A DNA stretch of 64,000 nt, from the NCBI RefSeq assembly GCF_017068395.1, contig NZ_CP070619.1, positions 1,426,001 through 1,490,000 on the forward strand. Reading direction: 5' to 3'. Numbering within the stretch: the stretch's first letter is position 1; every line of letters starts with the position of its first letter. The position numbers and the translations under genes were made by a program. Below are positions 16,125 to 26,622 of the stretch, piece by piece. Origin of the DNA: Rhodococcus pseudokoreensis. Its GTDB lineage: Bacteria > Actinomycetota > Actinomycetes > Mycobacteriales > Mycobacteriaceae. Below the pieces are notes generated by a model. That model saw nothing but the letters and a program-made list of their open reading frames with translations. It searched no databases and was not told where the DNA came from.

Positions 16125-18326
16125 TCAGGCCACCGCTCCCTGTCCGGGCTCCGGGTCGCGGGGCAGACCCAGCAACCGTTCGCCGATGATGTTGAGCTGG
16201 ACGTTGGTGGTGCCGCCGGCGATCGACAGGCACTGCGAGTTCAGGAACATCTGCGTGTCCGACGTGCGGGGCCGGTCACCGAGCAGGGCCTGCGGTCCCG
16301 CCCAGTCCATCGCCACCTCCCACACCTGCTGGATGTGTTCGACGCCGAGCAGTTTCGCGATGGACGACTCGGCTCCTGGTTGCCCGCCCGCCATCGAGCG
16401 CAATGTGGTGCGCAGGGCCATCAGCCCACCGGACTGTGCGTCGCAGAGGACCTTGCCGAGCACCGTCAGCTGCTCGTCGTCGATGCCGCCGGGCAGTGCA
16501 CCGGCCAAGGTCAGCAGTGCCTCACCACCGGACCCCAGCGACGAGTCGTGCGACAGCGACACGCGTTCGTTGGCGAGGGTGGTGCGGGCCAGCTTCCAGC
16601 CGTCGCCCGGTTCGCCCACCAGGAGTTCGTCGGGGACGAAGACGTCGTCGAGGAACACCTCGTTGAACAGGGCCTCGCCGGTGATCTCGCGCAGCGGCCG
16701 GATGTCCAGGCCCGCGCCGGCCTTCATGTCGATCAGGAAGTACGACAATCCCTTGTGCTTGGGAACCGTCGTGTCGGTGCGGGCGAGGCAGATCCCCCAG
16801 TCCGCGGTCCGGGCCATCGACGTCCACACCTTCTGCCCCTGCAGCATCCAGCCGCCGTCGACCTTCGTGGCCCTGGTGTTCAGGCCTGCGAGGTCCGATC
16901 CGGCGCCCGGTTCGGAGAACAGCTGGCACCAGACGAGGTCGCCGCGCAGCGACGGCGGGACGAAGCGCTGCAACTGGTCTTCGCTGCCGTGCGCGATGAG
17001 TGTGGGCACCACCCAGTTGCCGATGATCATGTCGTGCGGCTTCAGCGCGGCCGTGCGCAGTTCCTCGGCGATCACGAGTTGTTCCACCGCGCCCGCGCCC
17101 CTGCCCCACGGTGCGGGCAGGTGTGGTGCGGTGTACCCCTTCTCGGCGAGGTACGTTCTGCGTTCCGTCTCGCCCAGTGCCGCGGCGGACGCGAGTTCCG
17201 CGCGGACGCCTGCCCGGATGCCCGCCGCCTCCGGCGGCAGATCGATGCCGAGCACCCGGCGGGCACCACCCAGCGTCGCGCGGGCGACGCGCCGCCGCCA
17301 GAACGCGGTGGACCCCAGCAGGATCCGCAGCGACTGTGCCCGGCGCAGGTACAGGTGCGCGTCGTGTTCCCAGGTGTAGCCGATGCCCCCGAGCACCTGG
17401 ATGCAGTCCTTGGTGACGGAGAACGCCGCGTCCAGCGCGGTGGCGCCGGCGACCGCGGCGGCGAGTGACGCCTCCGCCGTACCAGTCTCGGAATTCATCG
17501 CGCGGGCGGCGTCCCACGCGCAGACGCGGGCCTGCTCCGCGAGGCCGAGCATCCGTGCCACCCGGTGCTTCACGCCCTGGAACTGGCCGATGGGACGGCC
17601 GAACTGCCGACGCACCCTGGCGTAGTCGGCGGCGGTGGTCACGGCCCAGTCGGCGACGCCCGATGCCTCGGCGGCGAACAACGTCGCGGCCAGGTCGAGG
17701 ACGCGCTGCGCATCGATCTTCACGACGTCGGCCTCGGTGATCTCGAGTCCGGTCACCGCCGCGGTCGCGTTGCGGCGCACCACGTCGTGGCTGGGGAGGT
17801 CGGTCACGTCGAGGCGGTCGCGGGTGAGCGCCACGAACACGGTGTCGTCGCCGTCCGCGGCCGCGAGCAGGAACAGGTCGCCCACCTGCCCGCCGAGGAC
17901 GTACCCCGACTCGCCGTCGAGCGTCACCGCTCCGCCGTCCCGGACGAGGCGCAGTGAACCCGGCTGCAGCGCCACCGCGCCGAGGGTCGCACCGTCGGCC
18001 AGTCCGGAGAGCTCACCCGTGCGGCCGGATTCGTGCAGGACGGCGCCGAGCAGCACGGTCGGCAGGAACGGCCCGGGCAGCAGGACCCGGCCGAGTTCCT
18101 CGGCGACCACGGCCAGTTCCACCAGCCCGCAGCCCGCACCGCCCACGTCCTCCGGCAGGTGCAGCCCCAGTACGCCCAGTTCCGCCAACGACTTCCAGAA
18201 CAGCGGTCGCTGCTCGGTCTTGGCCTCGACGGCCTCCCGGAGCACGGCCGGGGTCACGGTCCGCGTGGCCCAGCCTCGCACCGAGTCGCGGAGGTCGCGC
18301 TCTTCTTCGGTCAATCCCATTGTCAT
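16125..18326 (-). CDS. fused double acyl-CoA dehydrogenase (FadE34/ChsE3-like)
   Basis: Protein of 733 residues made of two tandem acyl-CoA dehydrogenase modules. The first (about 1-350) ends with QFGRPIGQFQGVKHRVARML and VLGGIGYTWEHDAHLYLRRA. The second (about 370-733) carries LFSEPGAGSDLAGLNTRATKVDGGW and AGGTTNVQLNIIGERLLGLPRD. FadE34 of mycobacteria has this layout and dehydrogenates C24 steroid-CoA esters, including bile-acid CoA, as a single chain in place of a two-subunit enzyme. The frame is open to 18554, but homology starts at ATG 18326 (MTMGLTEEERDLRDS), 23 bases after the thiolase stop. Confidence 0.86.
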   Translation of the reverse strand: MTMGLTEEERDLRDSVRGWATRTVTPAVLREAVEAKTEQRPLFWKSLAELGVLGLHLPEDVGGAGCGLVELAVVAEELGRVLLPGPFLPTVLLGAVLHESGRTGELSGLADGATLGAVALQPGSLRLVRDGGAVTLDGESGYVLGGQVGDLFLLAAADGDDTVFVALTRDRLDVTDLPSHDVVRRNATAAVTGLEITEADVVKIDAQRVLDLAATLFAAEASGVADWAVTTAADYARVRRQFGRPIGQFQGVKHRVARMLGLAEQARVCAWDAARAMNSETGTAEASLAAAVAGATALDAAFSVTKDCIQVLGGIGYTWEHDAHLYLRRAQSLRILLGSTAFWRRRVARATLGGARRVLGIDLPPEAAGIRAGVRAELASAAALGETERRTYLAEKGYTAPHLPAPWGRGAGAVEQLVIAEELRTAALKPHDMIIGNWVVPTLIAHGSEDQLQRFVPPSLRGDLVWCQLFSEPGAGSDLAGLNTRATKVDGGWMLQGQKVWTSMARTADWGICLARTDTTVPKHKGLSYFLIDMKAGAGLDIRPLREITGEALFNEVFLDDVFVPDELLVGEPGDGWKLARTTLANERVSLSHDSSLGSGGEALLTLAGALPGGIDDEQLTVLGKVLCDAQSGGLMALRTTLRSMAGGQPGAESSIAKLLGVEHIQQVWEVAMDWAGPQALLGDRPRTSDTQMFLNSQCLSIAGGTTNVQLNIIGERLLGLPRDPEPGQGAVA

Positions 18327-18349
18327 GTCGGCCTCGATCATTCGGGGGT

Positions 18350-19594
<1,245 letters not shown>

Positions 19595-19714
19595 TTTATT
19601 GAGAGACGGCAATGCCCTTCGTCTTGCAAAAGACAGTTTCCGGCCCGCGTCAGAGGTCAGGAATGAATTTCACTTCGGGAGCGCCGATGAGGCGGCCCCT
19701 GGTCCGGCGAGCGG

Positions 19715-20326
19715 TCAGCGGTGCGACAGTCCGACCAGCAGCAGGTCGCAGGCCTTGCGGATGTCGGATTCGGCGTCGGGAATGGTGACCCGGCCGTTGA
19801 GGCAGGACTGGATCACGCCGAACCACAACTGCACGAGCAGGCGTAACGCGGTCAGGTCTTCCTCCGTCGGGTGTTCGATCCCGGCGGCGTCCAGCATGAT
19901 CTGCCGGAACGCGCGGTCGACCTTCCCTGCGTCCGGCACGGACGCGACGTTGGCGGTGCTCGTGGACTGGATCATCGCCGTGGAGAGCGCCGGCCTGCGC
20001 AGCAGACCGCGGGTGGCCCGGACGAGCACGTTGTATACCGCGTCCTGCGGCGATTCCCCGGGCGGCGCACTCTTCTTGAAACCGGTACCCATCCGGTCGA
20101 TCTGATCGACCATCACCGCGACGAACAGGTGCGTCTTCGACGGAAAGTAGCGGTACAGCGTCCCGATCGCGACGCCGGCACGTTTGGCCACCTCGTGCAT
20201 CTGGACGCGGGCGAGTTCCTTCTCGGTCGCCAGTTCGACGGCGGCCTCGAGCATGCGGACGTGGCGGGCCCGCTGTTCCTCCGAACTCGGTTCGGCAGCG
20301 TCCCGCACCTCGGCGATTCTCGGCAC
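19715..20326 (-). CDS. TetR-family regulator, KstR-like
   Basis: TetR regulator of 203 residues. The N-terminal helix-turn-helix reads VQMHEVAKRAGVAIGTLYRYFPSKTHLFVAVM, strongly resembling the KstR DNA-binding domain. The GTG at 20326 was chosen because AAGGGGGA precedes it by about 6 bases; the frame continues upstream to 20392 without a better site. It is divergent from kstD at 20511, with an operator-like palindrome between. KstR-type proteins are de-repressed by steroid CoA thioesters. This is a candidate regulator of the cluster, competing with the IclR protein at 40536. Confidence 0.82.
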   Translation of the reverse strand: MPRIAEVRDAAEPSSEEQRARHVRMLEAAVELATEKELARVQMHEVAKRAGVAIGTLYRYFPSKTHLFVAVMVDQIDRMGTGFKKSAPPGESPQDAVYNVLVRATRGLLRRPALSTAMIQSTSTANVASVPDAGKVDRAFRQIMLDAAGIEHPTEEDLTALRLLVQLWFGVIQSCLNGRVTIPDAESDIRKACDLLLVGLSHR

Positions 20327-20405
20327 TCTCGGTCCCCCTTCACTCCGCACACAGCCCCGGATCCGGTGTCGATTCTCGCACTGGATCGGCAAACCTTCGA
20401 ATTTC

Positions 20406-20420
20406 GTCCGGTGAGTGGGA
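20406..20420. promoter_or_regulatory. 15-bp palindrome, proposed cluster operator (site C)
   Basis: GTCCGGTGAGTGGGA matches 12 of 15 positions of TCYCRSTSASCGRGA. It sits between the divergent TetR gene (start 20326) and kstD (start 20511). One of the weaker copies. Confidence 0.4.
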
Positions 20421-20510
20421 CCGCGCGTGCCGCACGCCGCCCGGATGCGATTGCGTGAACCCCACGACTGGACCGCCAGTCACCACGGACCATCAACGGA
20501 GGAAACGACG

Positions 20511-22049
20511 ATGCAGGACTGGACAACCGAGTGCGACGTGCTGGTGGTCGGTTCGGGGGGCGGCGCCCTGACCGGCGCGTACACGGCCGCTTCGCAGGGT
20601 TTGCGCACCCTCGTCCTCGAGAAGACCCCACTGTTCGGCGGCACGTCCGCGTATTCGGGCGCCGCGGTGTGGCTGCCGGGCACCGCCGTGCAGGAGCGTG
20701 CCGGGATCGGCGACTCCACGGACAAGGCGCGCACGTACCTGCGCGCGGTGGTGGGAGACGAGGAGATCGACCGGCAGGAGGCGTATGTCACGACCGCCCC
20801 CGAGGTCGTCGAACTCCTCGAACGCGATCCCCACATCGAGTTCGAGTGGCGCGCATTCCCCGACTACTACAAGGCGCCCGGCCGCATGGACTACGGTCGC
20901 GCGATCAACCCGCTCGACCTGCCGGGCGACGAGGTCGGGGAACTCCGTGAGGTCATCCGGCCGGAGGCCGACGTCGACCGGGCCGGCGAACCGCATCCCG
21001 AGGGAACGCTGAACGGGGGCCGCGCACTGATCGGCCGCCTCCTCATGGCCCTGTACGGCACCGGGCACGCGGAACTGCGCACGGAGACCGCGGCCCGTTC
21101 GCTGATCGTCGAGGACGGCCGGGTCGTCGGAGTCCTGGCGACGGACGCGGCCGGTGAGACGATCCGCATCCGGGCCACGCGCGGCGTGCTGCTCGCGGCG
21201 GGCGGCATCGAGGGCAGCGCGGCCCTGCGCACCGAGAACGGAACGCCCGGCCGGGCGGAGTGGAGCATGGGTCCGCGCGGCGCGAACACCGGCGACCTCC
21301 TGCAGGCGGCGGTGGAGGTCGGCGCGGACACCGCTCTGCTCGACGAGGCGTGGTGGTGCCCCGGCGTCGAACTTCCGGACGGCTCGGGCGCTTTCATGGT
21401 GGGTGTGCGCGGCGGAATTCTGGTCGACAGTTCCGGCGAGCGGTACCTCAACGAGTCCCTGCCCTACGACCAGTTCGGCCGCGCGATGATCGAGCACGGC
21501 AGCGCCGGGTCCTACCTCGTCTTCGACTCGAAGGAGGGCGGGCCGGTGTTGCCTGCCATCTCCATTCCGCAGATCTCTGCCGAGCAGCATCACGCGGCGG
21601 GCACCTGGGTCTCGGCCGACACGATCGAGGAACTCGCGGAGAAGATCGGCGTTCCCGCGGACGCTCTGCGCCGCACCGTCGAACAGTTCAACGACTTCGC
21701 CAAGCACGGCGTCGACGAGGCGTTCCACCGGGGAGAGGATCCGTACGACAACTTCTTCTGCCCGCCCGGCACGGGTGCGGACGCCCCGCCCAACCCGGCG
21801 CTGAGCCCGGTGGCGCAGGGCCCGTTCCACGCGGCCCGCATCGTGCTCAGCGACCTCGGCACCAAGGGCGGGGTCCGGACCGACGCCGACGCCCGCGTCC
21901 TGCGCGGCGACGGCACCCCCATCGACGGACTGTATGCGGCGGGCAACACCAGCGCATCGCTCAGCGGCCGGTTCTACCCCGGCCCCGGCGTACCGCTCGG
22001 CACCGCAATGGTGTTCTCCTACCGGGCAGTTCAGCACATGCGGAGCTGA
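20511..22049 (+). CDS. kstD: 3-ketosteroid delta1-dehydrogenase, KstD1-type
   Basis: FAD enzyme of 512 residues that introduces the C1-C2 double bond in ring A. The dinucleotide motif GSGGGALTGAYTA is at residues 15-27. The catalytic set known from Rhodococcus erythropolis KstD1 (Tyr119, Tyr318, Tyr487, Gly491) is matched by Tyr119, Tyr319, Tyr489 and Gly493, the last pair in RFYPGPGVPLG. ATG 20511 has GGAGGA at good spacing. Convergent with the HsaA-like gene, whose stop abuts at 22050. A second KstD of a longer subtype lies at 37185. Confidence 0.9.
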   Translation: MQDWTTECDVLVVGSGGGALTGAYTAASQGLRTLVLEKTPLFGGTSAYSGAAVWLPGTAVQERAGIGDSTDKARTYLRAVVGDEEIDRQEAYVTTAPEVVELLERDPHIEFEWRAFPDYYKAPGRMDYGRAINPLDLPGDEVGELREVIRPEADVDRAGEPHPEGTLNGGRALIGRLLMALYGTGHAELRTETAARSLIVEDGRVVGVLATDAAGETIRIRATRGVLLAAGGIEGSAALRTENGTPGRAEWSMGPRGANTGDLLQAAVEVGADTALLDEAWWCPGVELPDGSGAFMVGVRGGILVDSSGERYLNESLPYDQFGRAMIEHGSAGSYLVFDSKEGGPVLPAISIPQISAEQHHAAGTWVSADTIEELAEKIGVPADALRRTVEQFNDFAKHGVDEAFHRGEDPYDNFFCPPGTGADAPPNPALSPVAQGPFHAARIVLSDLGTKGGVRTDADARVLRGDGTPIDGLYAAGNTSASLSGRFYPGPGVPLGTAMVFSYRAVQHMRS

Positions 22050-23216
22050 CTAGACGAGGTTGTCCTCCACCGGGAGCCCGAACGCACCCCTGCCGAACAG
22101 GGCGAGGGCGCGTTCGGGCTCGTTGGCCACGTGCGCGCTGCCCGCGTGGGCGTCGCGCCACGACCGTTCGATCGCGTTGCCGCGGAACAGCGAACTCCCG
22201 CCTGCGGTCTTGAACAGCAGGTCGATCGCCTCGAGGGCCCGCTCGGTGGCGCGGACCTGATCGCGGCGCAACCGCAGGCGCAGACCCATGGGGAGTTCCT
22301 CACCGGCCTCGGCCAACTCCCACAGTTCCCGCACGTTGCGATCCATCTGCAGGATTGCGGCATCGATCTCGGACGCCGCCCGGGCGACCGCGACCTGGGC
22401 GAACTGGTCGTCGACGAATCGGCCGCCACCGAGGCTGAGCCGCACCCGTTCCCGCATGAACGTCAGATACCGCTCGTAACATCCCGCGACGATGCCGACC
22501 CCGGGCGCCGCGACGGCGGTCGTGAACAGCGTGGCGAACGGCAGCCGGTACAGCGGCCCCCGGTTCACCTTCTGCCCCGGTCCGCGCAGTTGCGCCGTCT
22601 CGTAGTTCCTCTTGATCCGGTAGTCGGGCACGAACACGTCCCGGGCGCTGATCTCGTTGCTGGCGGTGCCGCGCATCCCCACCACGTCCCACACGTCGTG
22701 GATGCGGTAGTCCGACCGCGGTACCAGTGCGGTCATGAAATCGACCGGGCGGCCCTCGGTTCCGACGACCATCGCGCCGAGCAGCGCCCACGACGCGTGC
22801 TCGCAGCCCGAGGAGAAGCCCCACTCCCCCGTCAACCGGTAGCCGCCGTCGACCGGGACGAGCCGCCCGACGGGTGCGTAGGCCGACGACACGAGGACCG
22901 AGTCGTCGTGCCCCCACACGTCGCGTTGCGCCCGGTCGTCGAACAGGGCCAGGTGCCACGGGTGCACGCCGAGCACGGACGCCAGCCAGCCCGTCGAGCC
23001 GCACACCCCGGATACGGCGCGCACCACCTCGTAGAAGTGGACCGGATTGCTCTCGGTGCCGCCGTACCGCCGGGGCTGCAGCATCTTGAACAATCCGGTG
23101 TCGCCGAGTTCACGGATCACCTGCTCGGACACCCGCCGCGACTCGTCGACCTTGTCCGCGCACTCCGCGATCGTCGGCAGCAGCCCGCGGACCGATCTGA
23201 GGACCTCGTTCGTCAT
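22050..23216 (-). CDS. HsaA-like flavin-dependent monooxygenase (first copy)
   Basis: Group-D flavin monooxygenase of 388 residues with the acyl-CoA-dehydrogenase fold. It has LFKMLQPRRYGGTESNPVHFYEVVRAVSGVCGSTGWLASVLGVHPWHLALFDD and FSSGCEHASWALLGAMV, as in HsaA, the FMNH2-using 3-HSA hydroxylase. It is transcribed divergently from kshA and has no reductase gene beside it. The more HsaA-like copy is at 33174 in the ring operon. This one may act on a differently hydroxylated ring intermediate or at another position. Reduced flavin could come from HsaB at 39966. Confidence 0.8.
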   Translation of the reverse strand: MTNEVLRSVRGLLPTIAECADKVDESRRVSEQVIRELGDTGLFKMLQPRRYGGTESNPVHFYEVVRAVSGVCGSTGWLASVLGVHPWHLALFDDRAQRDVWGHDDSVLVSSAYAPVGRLVPVDGGYRLTGEWGFSSGCEHASWALLGAMVVGTEGRPVDFMTALVPRSDYRIHDVWDVVGMRGTASNEISARDVFVPDYRIKRNYETAQLRGPGQKVNRGPLYRLPFATLFTTAVAAPGVGIVAGCYERYLTFMRERVRLSLGGGRFVDDQFAQVAVARAASEIDAAILQMDRNVRELWELAEAGEELPMGLRLRLRRDQVRATERALEAIDLLFKTAGGSSLFRGNAIERSWRDAHAGSAHVANEPERALALFGRGAFGLPVEDNLV

Positions 23217-23258
23217 CTGTCGGAGGGTAGGGCGATCGCACCCGCGCGTGGATATGCG

Positions 23259-23273
23259 TCTCGCTCAACGGGA
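23259..23273. promoter_or_regulatory. 15-bp palindrome, proposed cluster operator (site D)
   Basis: TCTCGCTCAACGGGA matches 14 of 15 positions of TCYCRSTSASCGRGA. It lies 43 bases upstream of the leftward HsaA-like start (23216), in the promoter shared with kshA. Confidence 0.6.
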
Positions 23274-23292
23274 AACGCCGCCCTCCGACCGG

Positions 23293-23307
23293 TCCCGTCC
23301 AGTGGGA
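23293..23307. promoter_or_regulatory. 15-bp palindrome, proposed cluster operator (site E)
   Basis: TCCCGTCCAGTGGGA matches 12 of 15 positions of the proposed operator and is flanked to give GGTCCC and GGGACC arms. It lies 76 bases upstream of kshA and 20 bases from site D, so this promoter has a pair. Confidence 0.5.
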
Positions 23308-23382
23308 CCACACGATGCGGACCGCCGACGCTCACTTAGCGTGCAGGGCACCGCACAAGCCCAGGAGAGGACGGGACGCATC

Positions 23383-24546
23383 GTGACCACCCAACAGTCC
23401 GAGACAGTCGAGGTACGCGAAATCGACGCGGGCGCAGCGCCCACCCGATTCGCCCGTGGATGGCACTGCCTCGGATTGTCCGAGGCATTCCGGGACGGCA
23501 AGCCGCACTCCGTCGAGGCGTTCGGCACCAAGCTCGTCGTCTTCGCCGACAGTGCCGGCGATCTCGCGGTGCTCGACGGCTACTGCCGGCACATGGGCGG
23601 CGATCTGAGCCAGGGCACCGTCAAGGGCGACGAGGTGGCGTGCCCGTTCCACGACTGGCGGTGGGGAAGCAACGGCCGGTGCAAGAAGATTCCGTACGCC
23701 CGCCGGGTGCCACCGCTCGCGCGGACCCGGTCGTGGCACGCGCTGGACCAGGACGGGATGCTGTTCGTGTGGAACGATCCGGAAGGCAATCCGCCGCCCG
23801 CGGACGTCACGATTCCCCGCATCGACGGTGCTCTCGACGACGAGTGGACGGACTGGGTCTGGTACCGCACCACCGTCGACACCAACTGCCGCGAGGTGGT
23901 CGACAACATCGTCGACATGGCGCACTTCTTCTACGTGCACTTCTCGTTCCCCACCTACTTCAAGAACGTCTTCGAGGGCCACGTCGCCAGCCAGTTCATG
24001 CGCGGGCAGGCCCGTGAGGACATGCGCCCGCACGCGTCGGGTCAGCCGAAGATGATCGGAAGCCGCTCGGACGCCACCTACTTCGGACCGTCGTTCATGG
24101 TCGACGACCTGACGTACCAGTACGAGACGCACGACGTCGACTCCGTGCTGATCAACTGCCACTACCCCGTCAGCGCACACAAGTTCGTGCTGCAGTACGG
24201 CATCATCGTCAAGAAGTCGAAGGAACTCGAGGGCGACGCCGCCACCGCGATGGCGAAGAATTTCGGCACGTTCATCGCGAAGGGCTTCGAACAGGACATC
24301 GAGATCTGGAAGAACAAGACCCGCATCGAGAATCCGCTGCTGTGCGAGGAGGACGGTCCGGTCTACCAGCTGCGGCGGTGGTACGAGCAGTTCTACGTCG
24401 ACGTCGCCGCGGTGACGCCGCAGATGACCGAGCGGTTCGAGTTCGAACTCGACACCACCCGGCCGGTGGAATCGTGGAAGCGGGAAGTGGAAGAGAACCT
24501 CGCACGAAAGGCGCGCGAAAACGATGCGGCCGCTGCAGTGCACTGA
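23383..24546 (+). CDS. kshA: 3-ketosteroid 9alpha-hydroxylase oxygenase KshA
   Basis: Rieske non-heme iron oxygenase of 387 residues. The 2Fe-2S ligands Cys68, His70, Cys87 and His90 are in CRHMGGDLSQG and CPFHDWRW. The mononuclear iron region reads NIVDMAHFFYVHFSFP. With KstD it opens ring B by 9alpha-hydroxylation. GTG 23383 follows AGGAGAGG. The reductase partner KshB is not in the window. In RHA1 the cholate cluster has its own kshA (kshA3), and the gene content here suggests this is that type. The downstream small CxxC gene overlaps its last 23 bases. Confidence 0.92.
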   Translation: MTTQQSETVEVREIDAGAAPTRFARGWHCLGLSEAFRDGKPHSVEAFGTKLVVFADSAGDLAVLDGYCRHMGGDLSQGTVKGDEVACPFHDWRWGSNGRCKKIPYARRVPPLARTRSWHALDQDGMLFVWNDPEGNPPPADVTIPRIDGALDDEWTDWVWYRTTVDTNCREVVDNIVDMAHFFYVHFSFPTYFKNVFEGHVASQFMRGQAREDMRPHASGQPKMIGSRSDATYFGPSFMVDDLTYQYETHDVDSVLINCHYPVSAHKFVLQYGIIVKKSKELEGDAATAMAKNFGTFIAKGFEQDIEIWKNKTRIENPLLCEEDGPVYQLRRWYEQFYVDVAAVTPQMTERFEFELDTTRPVESWKREVEENLARKARENDAAAAVH

Positions 24547-24778
24547 GTGCGGCGCGCGGGTGCTGGTCCAGAAGAACAGCTGGGAGCACACGTCCATTCA
24601 GTGGGACGACACGGCCCGCGGCCGGTGCCGTGAGATCGGCAGCTCCGGACCGGGACGTCCCGGCGCTCCCCGGGAGGGGTGCGCTGCGCTGACCGCGTCG
24701 ATCACCCGGGCCGCGCAGGCGGGTGCCGTGCCGGTGCGCGACCCCGACCCGATACCGACTCCCGTCGTCGTCCACTGA
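24524..24778 (+). CDS. small cysteine-containing protein overlapping kshA
   Basis: Protein of 84 residues, function unknown. Cys6 and Cys9 form a CTEC knuckle at the N-terminus, with His22, Cys35 and Cys53 further on and a Pro-rich C-terminus. This could bind zinc or an iron-sulfur cluster, but the spacing matches no family I can name. Its ATG lies inside the kshA 3' end (23-base overlap) and the SDR gene follows 23 bases after its stop, so it belongs to the kshA transcript. A role in metal delivery or electron transfer to KshA is speculation from position. Confidence 0.6.
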   Translation: MRPLQCTECGARVLVQKNSWEHTSIQWDDTARGRCREIGSSGPGRPGAPREGCAALTASITRAAQAGAVPVRDPDPIPTPVVVH

Positions 24779-24801
24779 CACCATCTCCGAAGGGACACAT
24801 C

Positions 24802-25593
24802 ATGATCGACACCGACCACTACGGACCGTGGGCCGTGATCGCAGGCGGCTCCGAGGGTGTGGGCGCGAGCTTCGCCGAGGAACTCGGCCGAGCGGGGATC
24901 AACCTCGTTCTGATCGCCCGCAAGCCCGGGCCGCTCGAGGAGACCGCCGCCAAGGTCCGCGCGCACGGCGTCCTGGTGCGCACCCTCGCGCTCGACCTTC
25001 TCGACCCGGACGCCCTCGACCGGATCCGCACCGCCACCGACGACGTCGAGGTCGGGTTGCTGATCTTCAACGCCGGGGCCAACAGCTACGGGCACGAGTT
25101 CGTCAGCGGAGACCTCGCCGGTTTCCAGCGCGTCATCGACCTGAACATCACCTCTCAACTGCACCTGTCGCAGCACTTCGGCGCGAGGATGAAGGACCGC
25201 GGCCGGGGCGGAATCATGCTGGTCGGTTCGCTGGCCGGCTATCTGGGGTCGGAAGACCAGAGCATCTACGCCGCATCGAAGGCGTTCGGCCGGATCTTCG
25301 CGGAAAGCCTCTGGCTCGAACTGGCGCCGTTCGGCGTCCACGTGGTCGAACTCGTTCTCGGCGTCACCCGCACCCCGGCGATGGTCCGGGCAGGCCTGAA
25401 CTTCGACCTGCCCGGGATGAACGTCGCCGAGCCCGAAGACGTTGCCCGGGAAGGTCTCGCACACCTCGCCGACGGCCCGGTCTGGGTGGCGGGCGGCAAC
25501 TACGACGCGGCGCAGAAGCGCAGCGGTTTCCCCCGCGACGCACTCGTGCGCGGTGCGGCCGAGGGCATGCGGAAACTTCTGGGCCGCCGGTAG
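24802..25593 (+). CDS. SDR family oxidoreductase
   Basis: SDR of 263 residues of the 17beta-HSD12/KAR-like branch. It has GPWAVIAGGSEGVGASFA at the N-terminus, LIFNAGAN, LVGSLAG and the catalytic YAASK. The classical TGxxxGxG appears as AGGSEGVG. ATG 24802 is preceded by GAAGGGA. It is third in the rightward kshA unit, so a steroid keto/hydroxyl interconversion is likely; the position on the steroid is unknown. Confidence 0.82.
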   Translation: MIDTDHYGPWAVIAGGSEGVGASFAEELGRAGINLVLIARKPGPLEETAAKVRAHGVLVRTLALDLLDPDALDRIRTATDDVEVGLLIFNAGANSYGHEFVSGDLAGFQRVIDLNITSQLHLSQHFGARMKDRGRGGIMLVGSLAGYLGSEDQSIYAASKAFGRIFAESLWLELAPFGVHVVELVLGVTRTPAMVRAGLNFDLPGMNVAEPEDVAREGLAHLADGPVWVAGGNYDAAQKRSGFPRDALVRGAAEGMRKLLGRR

Positions 25594-25605
25594 TCCTACG
25601 GGCGG

Positions 25606-26391
25606 TCAGAGCGTGGTGACGAGTCCGCCGTCGATCACGAAATCGGACCCCGTCACGTTGCCCGCCCGGTCGCTCGCGAGGAACACGACGAGATCCGCCA
25701 CCTCGTCCGGGCGGGTGAACCGGCCCGTGACCGCCTGTTTCGCGACATTCTCCGCCACCGCCTCCGCTTCGCCGCCCGCCGCACGCGCCACCGTGGCGGC
25801 CACCCCGTCGTCACCGAGCCACAGGCCGGTCGACACAGGCCCGGGGCTGACGGTGTTCACTCGAATACCCAACGGTCCCACCTCTTTCGACAGAGCTTTC
25901 GAGAAATTAGTGAGAGCGGCCTTCGACGCGCAGTAGTCGATGACGGTGGGATCGGGCAGGAAACTGTTGACCGAACTCGTGGTTACGATGCTCCCCCGGC
26001 CCGCGGCGATCATCGTGGGCAGCGCGGCCCGGATCGTCCGCACCGCCGACATCAGGTTGAGATTCATCGTCGTGATCCAGTCGTCGTCGGTCACGTCGAG
26101 GAAGCCGGTCAGCCTCGGGTGGGCGGCGCCGACGTTGTTGACGACGACGCCGAGACTGCCACGGGCAGCGGCGGCAGCGACGAGTTCGCCCGGGCCGGTT
26201 TGGGTCGACAGGTCGACGCTCACCGCCTCCACGTTTCCGCTGCGGACGAGTTCTTCCAGTTCCGGGCCGGGCGACCGCGCCCCCGCCACTACGAAGGCGC
26301 CTTCCGCGGCGAGCGCCCGGGTGATGGCGAGCCCGATTCCCTTGCTGGCTCCGGTGACCACGGCGACGGTGCCGCGCAATGCGAGATCCAC
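25606..26391 (-). CDS. SDR family oxidoreductase
   Basis: Classical SDR of 261 residues with VTGASKGIG, VVNNVGA, TTSSVNS and YCASK, ending in DGGLVTTL. The GTG at 26391 follows AGGAACCCC. Convergent with the kshA unit, 12 bases apart, and divergent from the secreted hydrolase. It could act on a bile-acid hydroxyl; alternatively it is a general 3-oxoacyl reductase. No clear operator lies upstream (only a half-match at 26441). Confidence 0.8.
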   Translation of the reverse strand: MDLALRGTVAVVTGASKGIGLAITRALAAEGAFVVAGARSPGPELEELVRSGNVEAVSVDLSTQTGPGELVAAAAARGSLGVVVNNVGAAHPRLTGFLDVTDDDWITTMNLNLMSAVRTIRAALPTMIAAGRGSIVTTSSVNSFLPDPTVIDYCASKAALTNFSKALSKEVGPLGIRVNTVSPGPVSTGLWLGDDGVAATVARAAGGEAEAVAENVAKQAVTGRFTRPDEVADLVVFLASDRAGNVTGSDFVIDGGLVTTL

Positions 26392-26622
26392 GGGGTTCCT
26401 CCTGACGACGGCGGAGCGTGCACGGACGAGCGGAATGTCCCCCTCCGCTCACGCTAGCCGAAATGATGCCGACCGCGCGGCGGGCGAGTAATCTCAGCGA
26501 CGAAGGGCCAGGCCACGGCGTCGTCCGTCGTACGACACTGCTTCTCGTCGCACGACTGCTGCTGGCGCGCAGTCCCCTTCGCCCCTGACCATTGTGTTCC
26601 GTCCCGACCCGGGAGACGAGTG

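Noticed and set aside
26441..26455. Further copy of the 15-bp operator upstream of the SDR at 26391
   Set aside because: Only the left half resembles the motif (8 of 15 positions); the right arm is absent.
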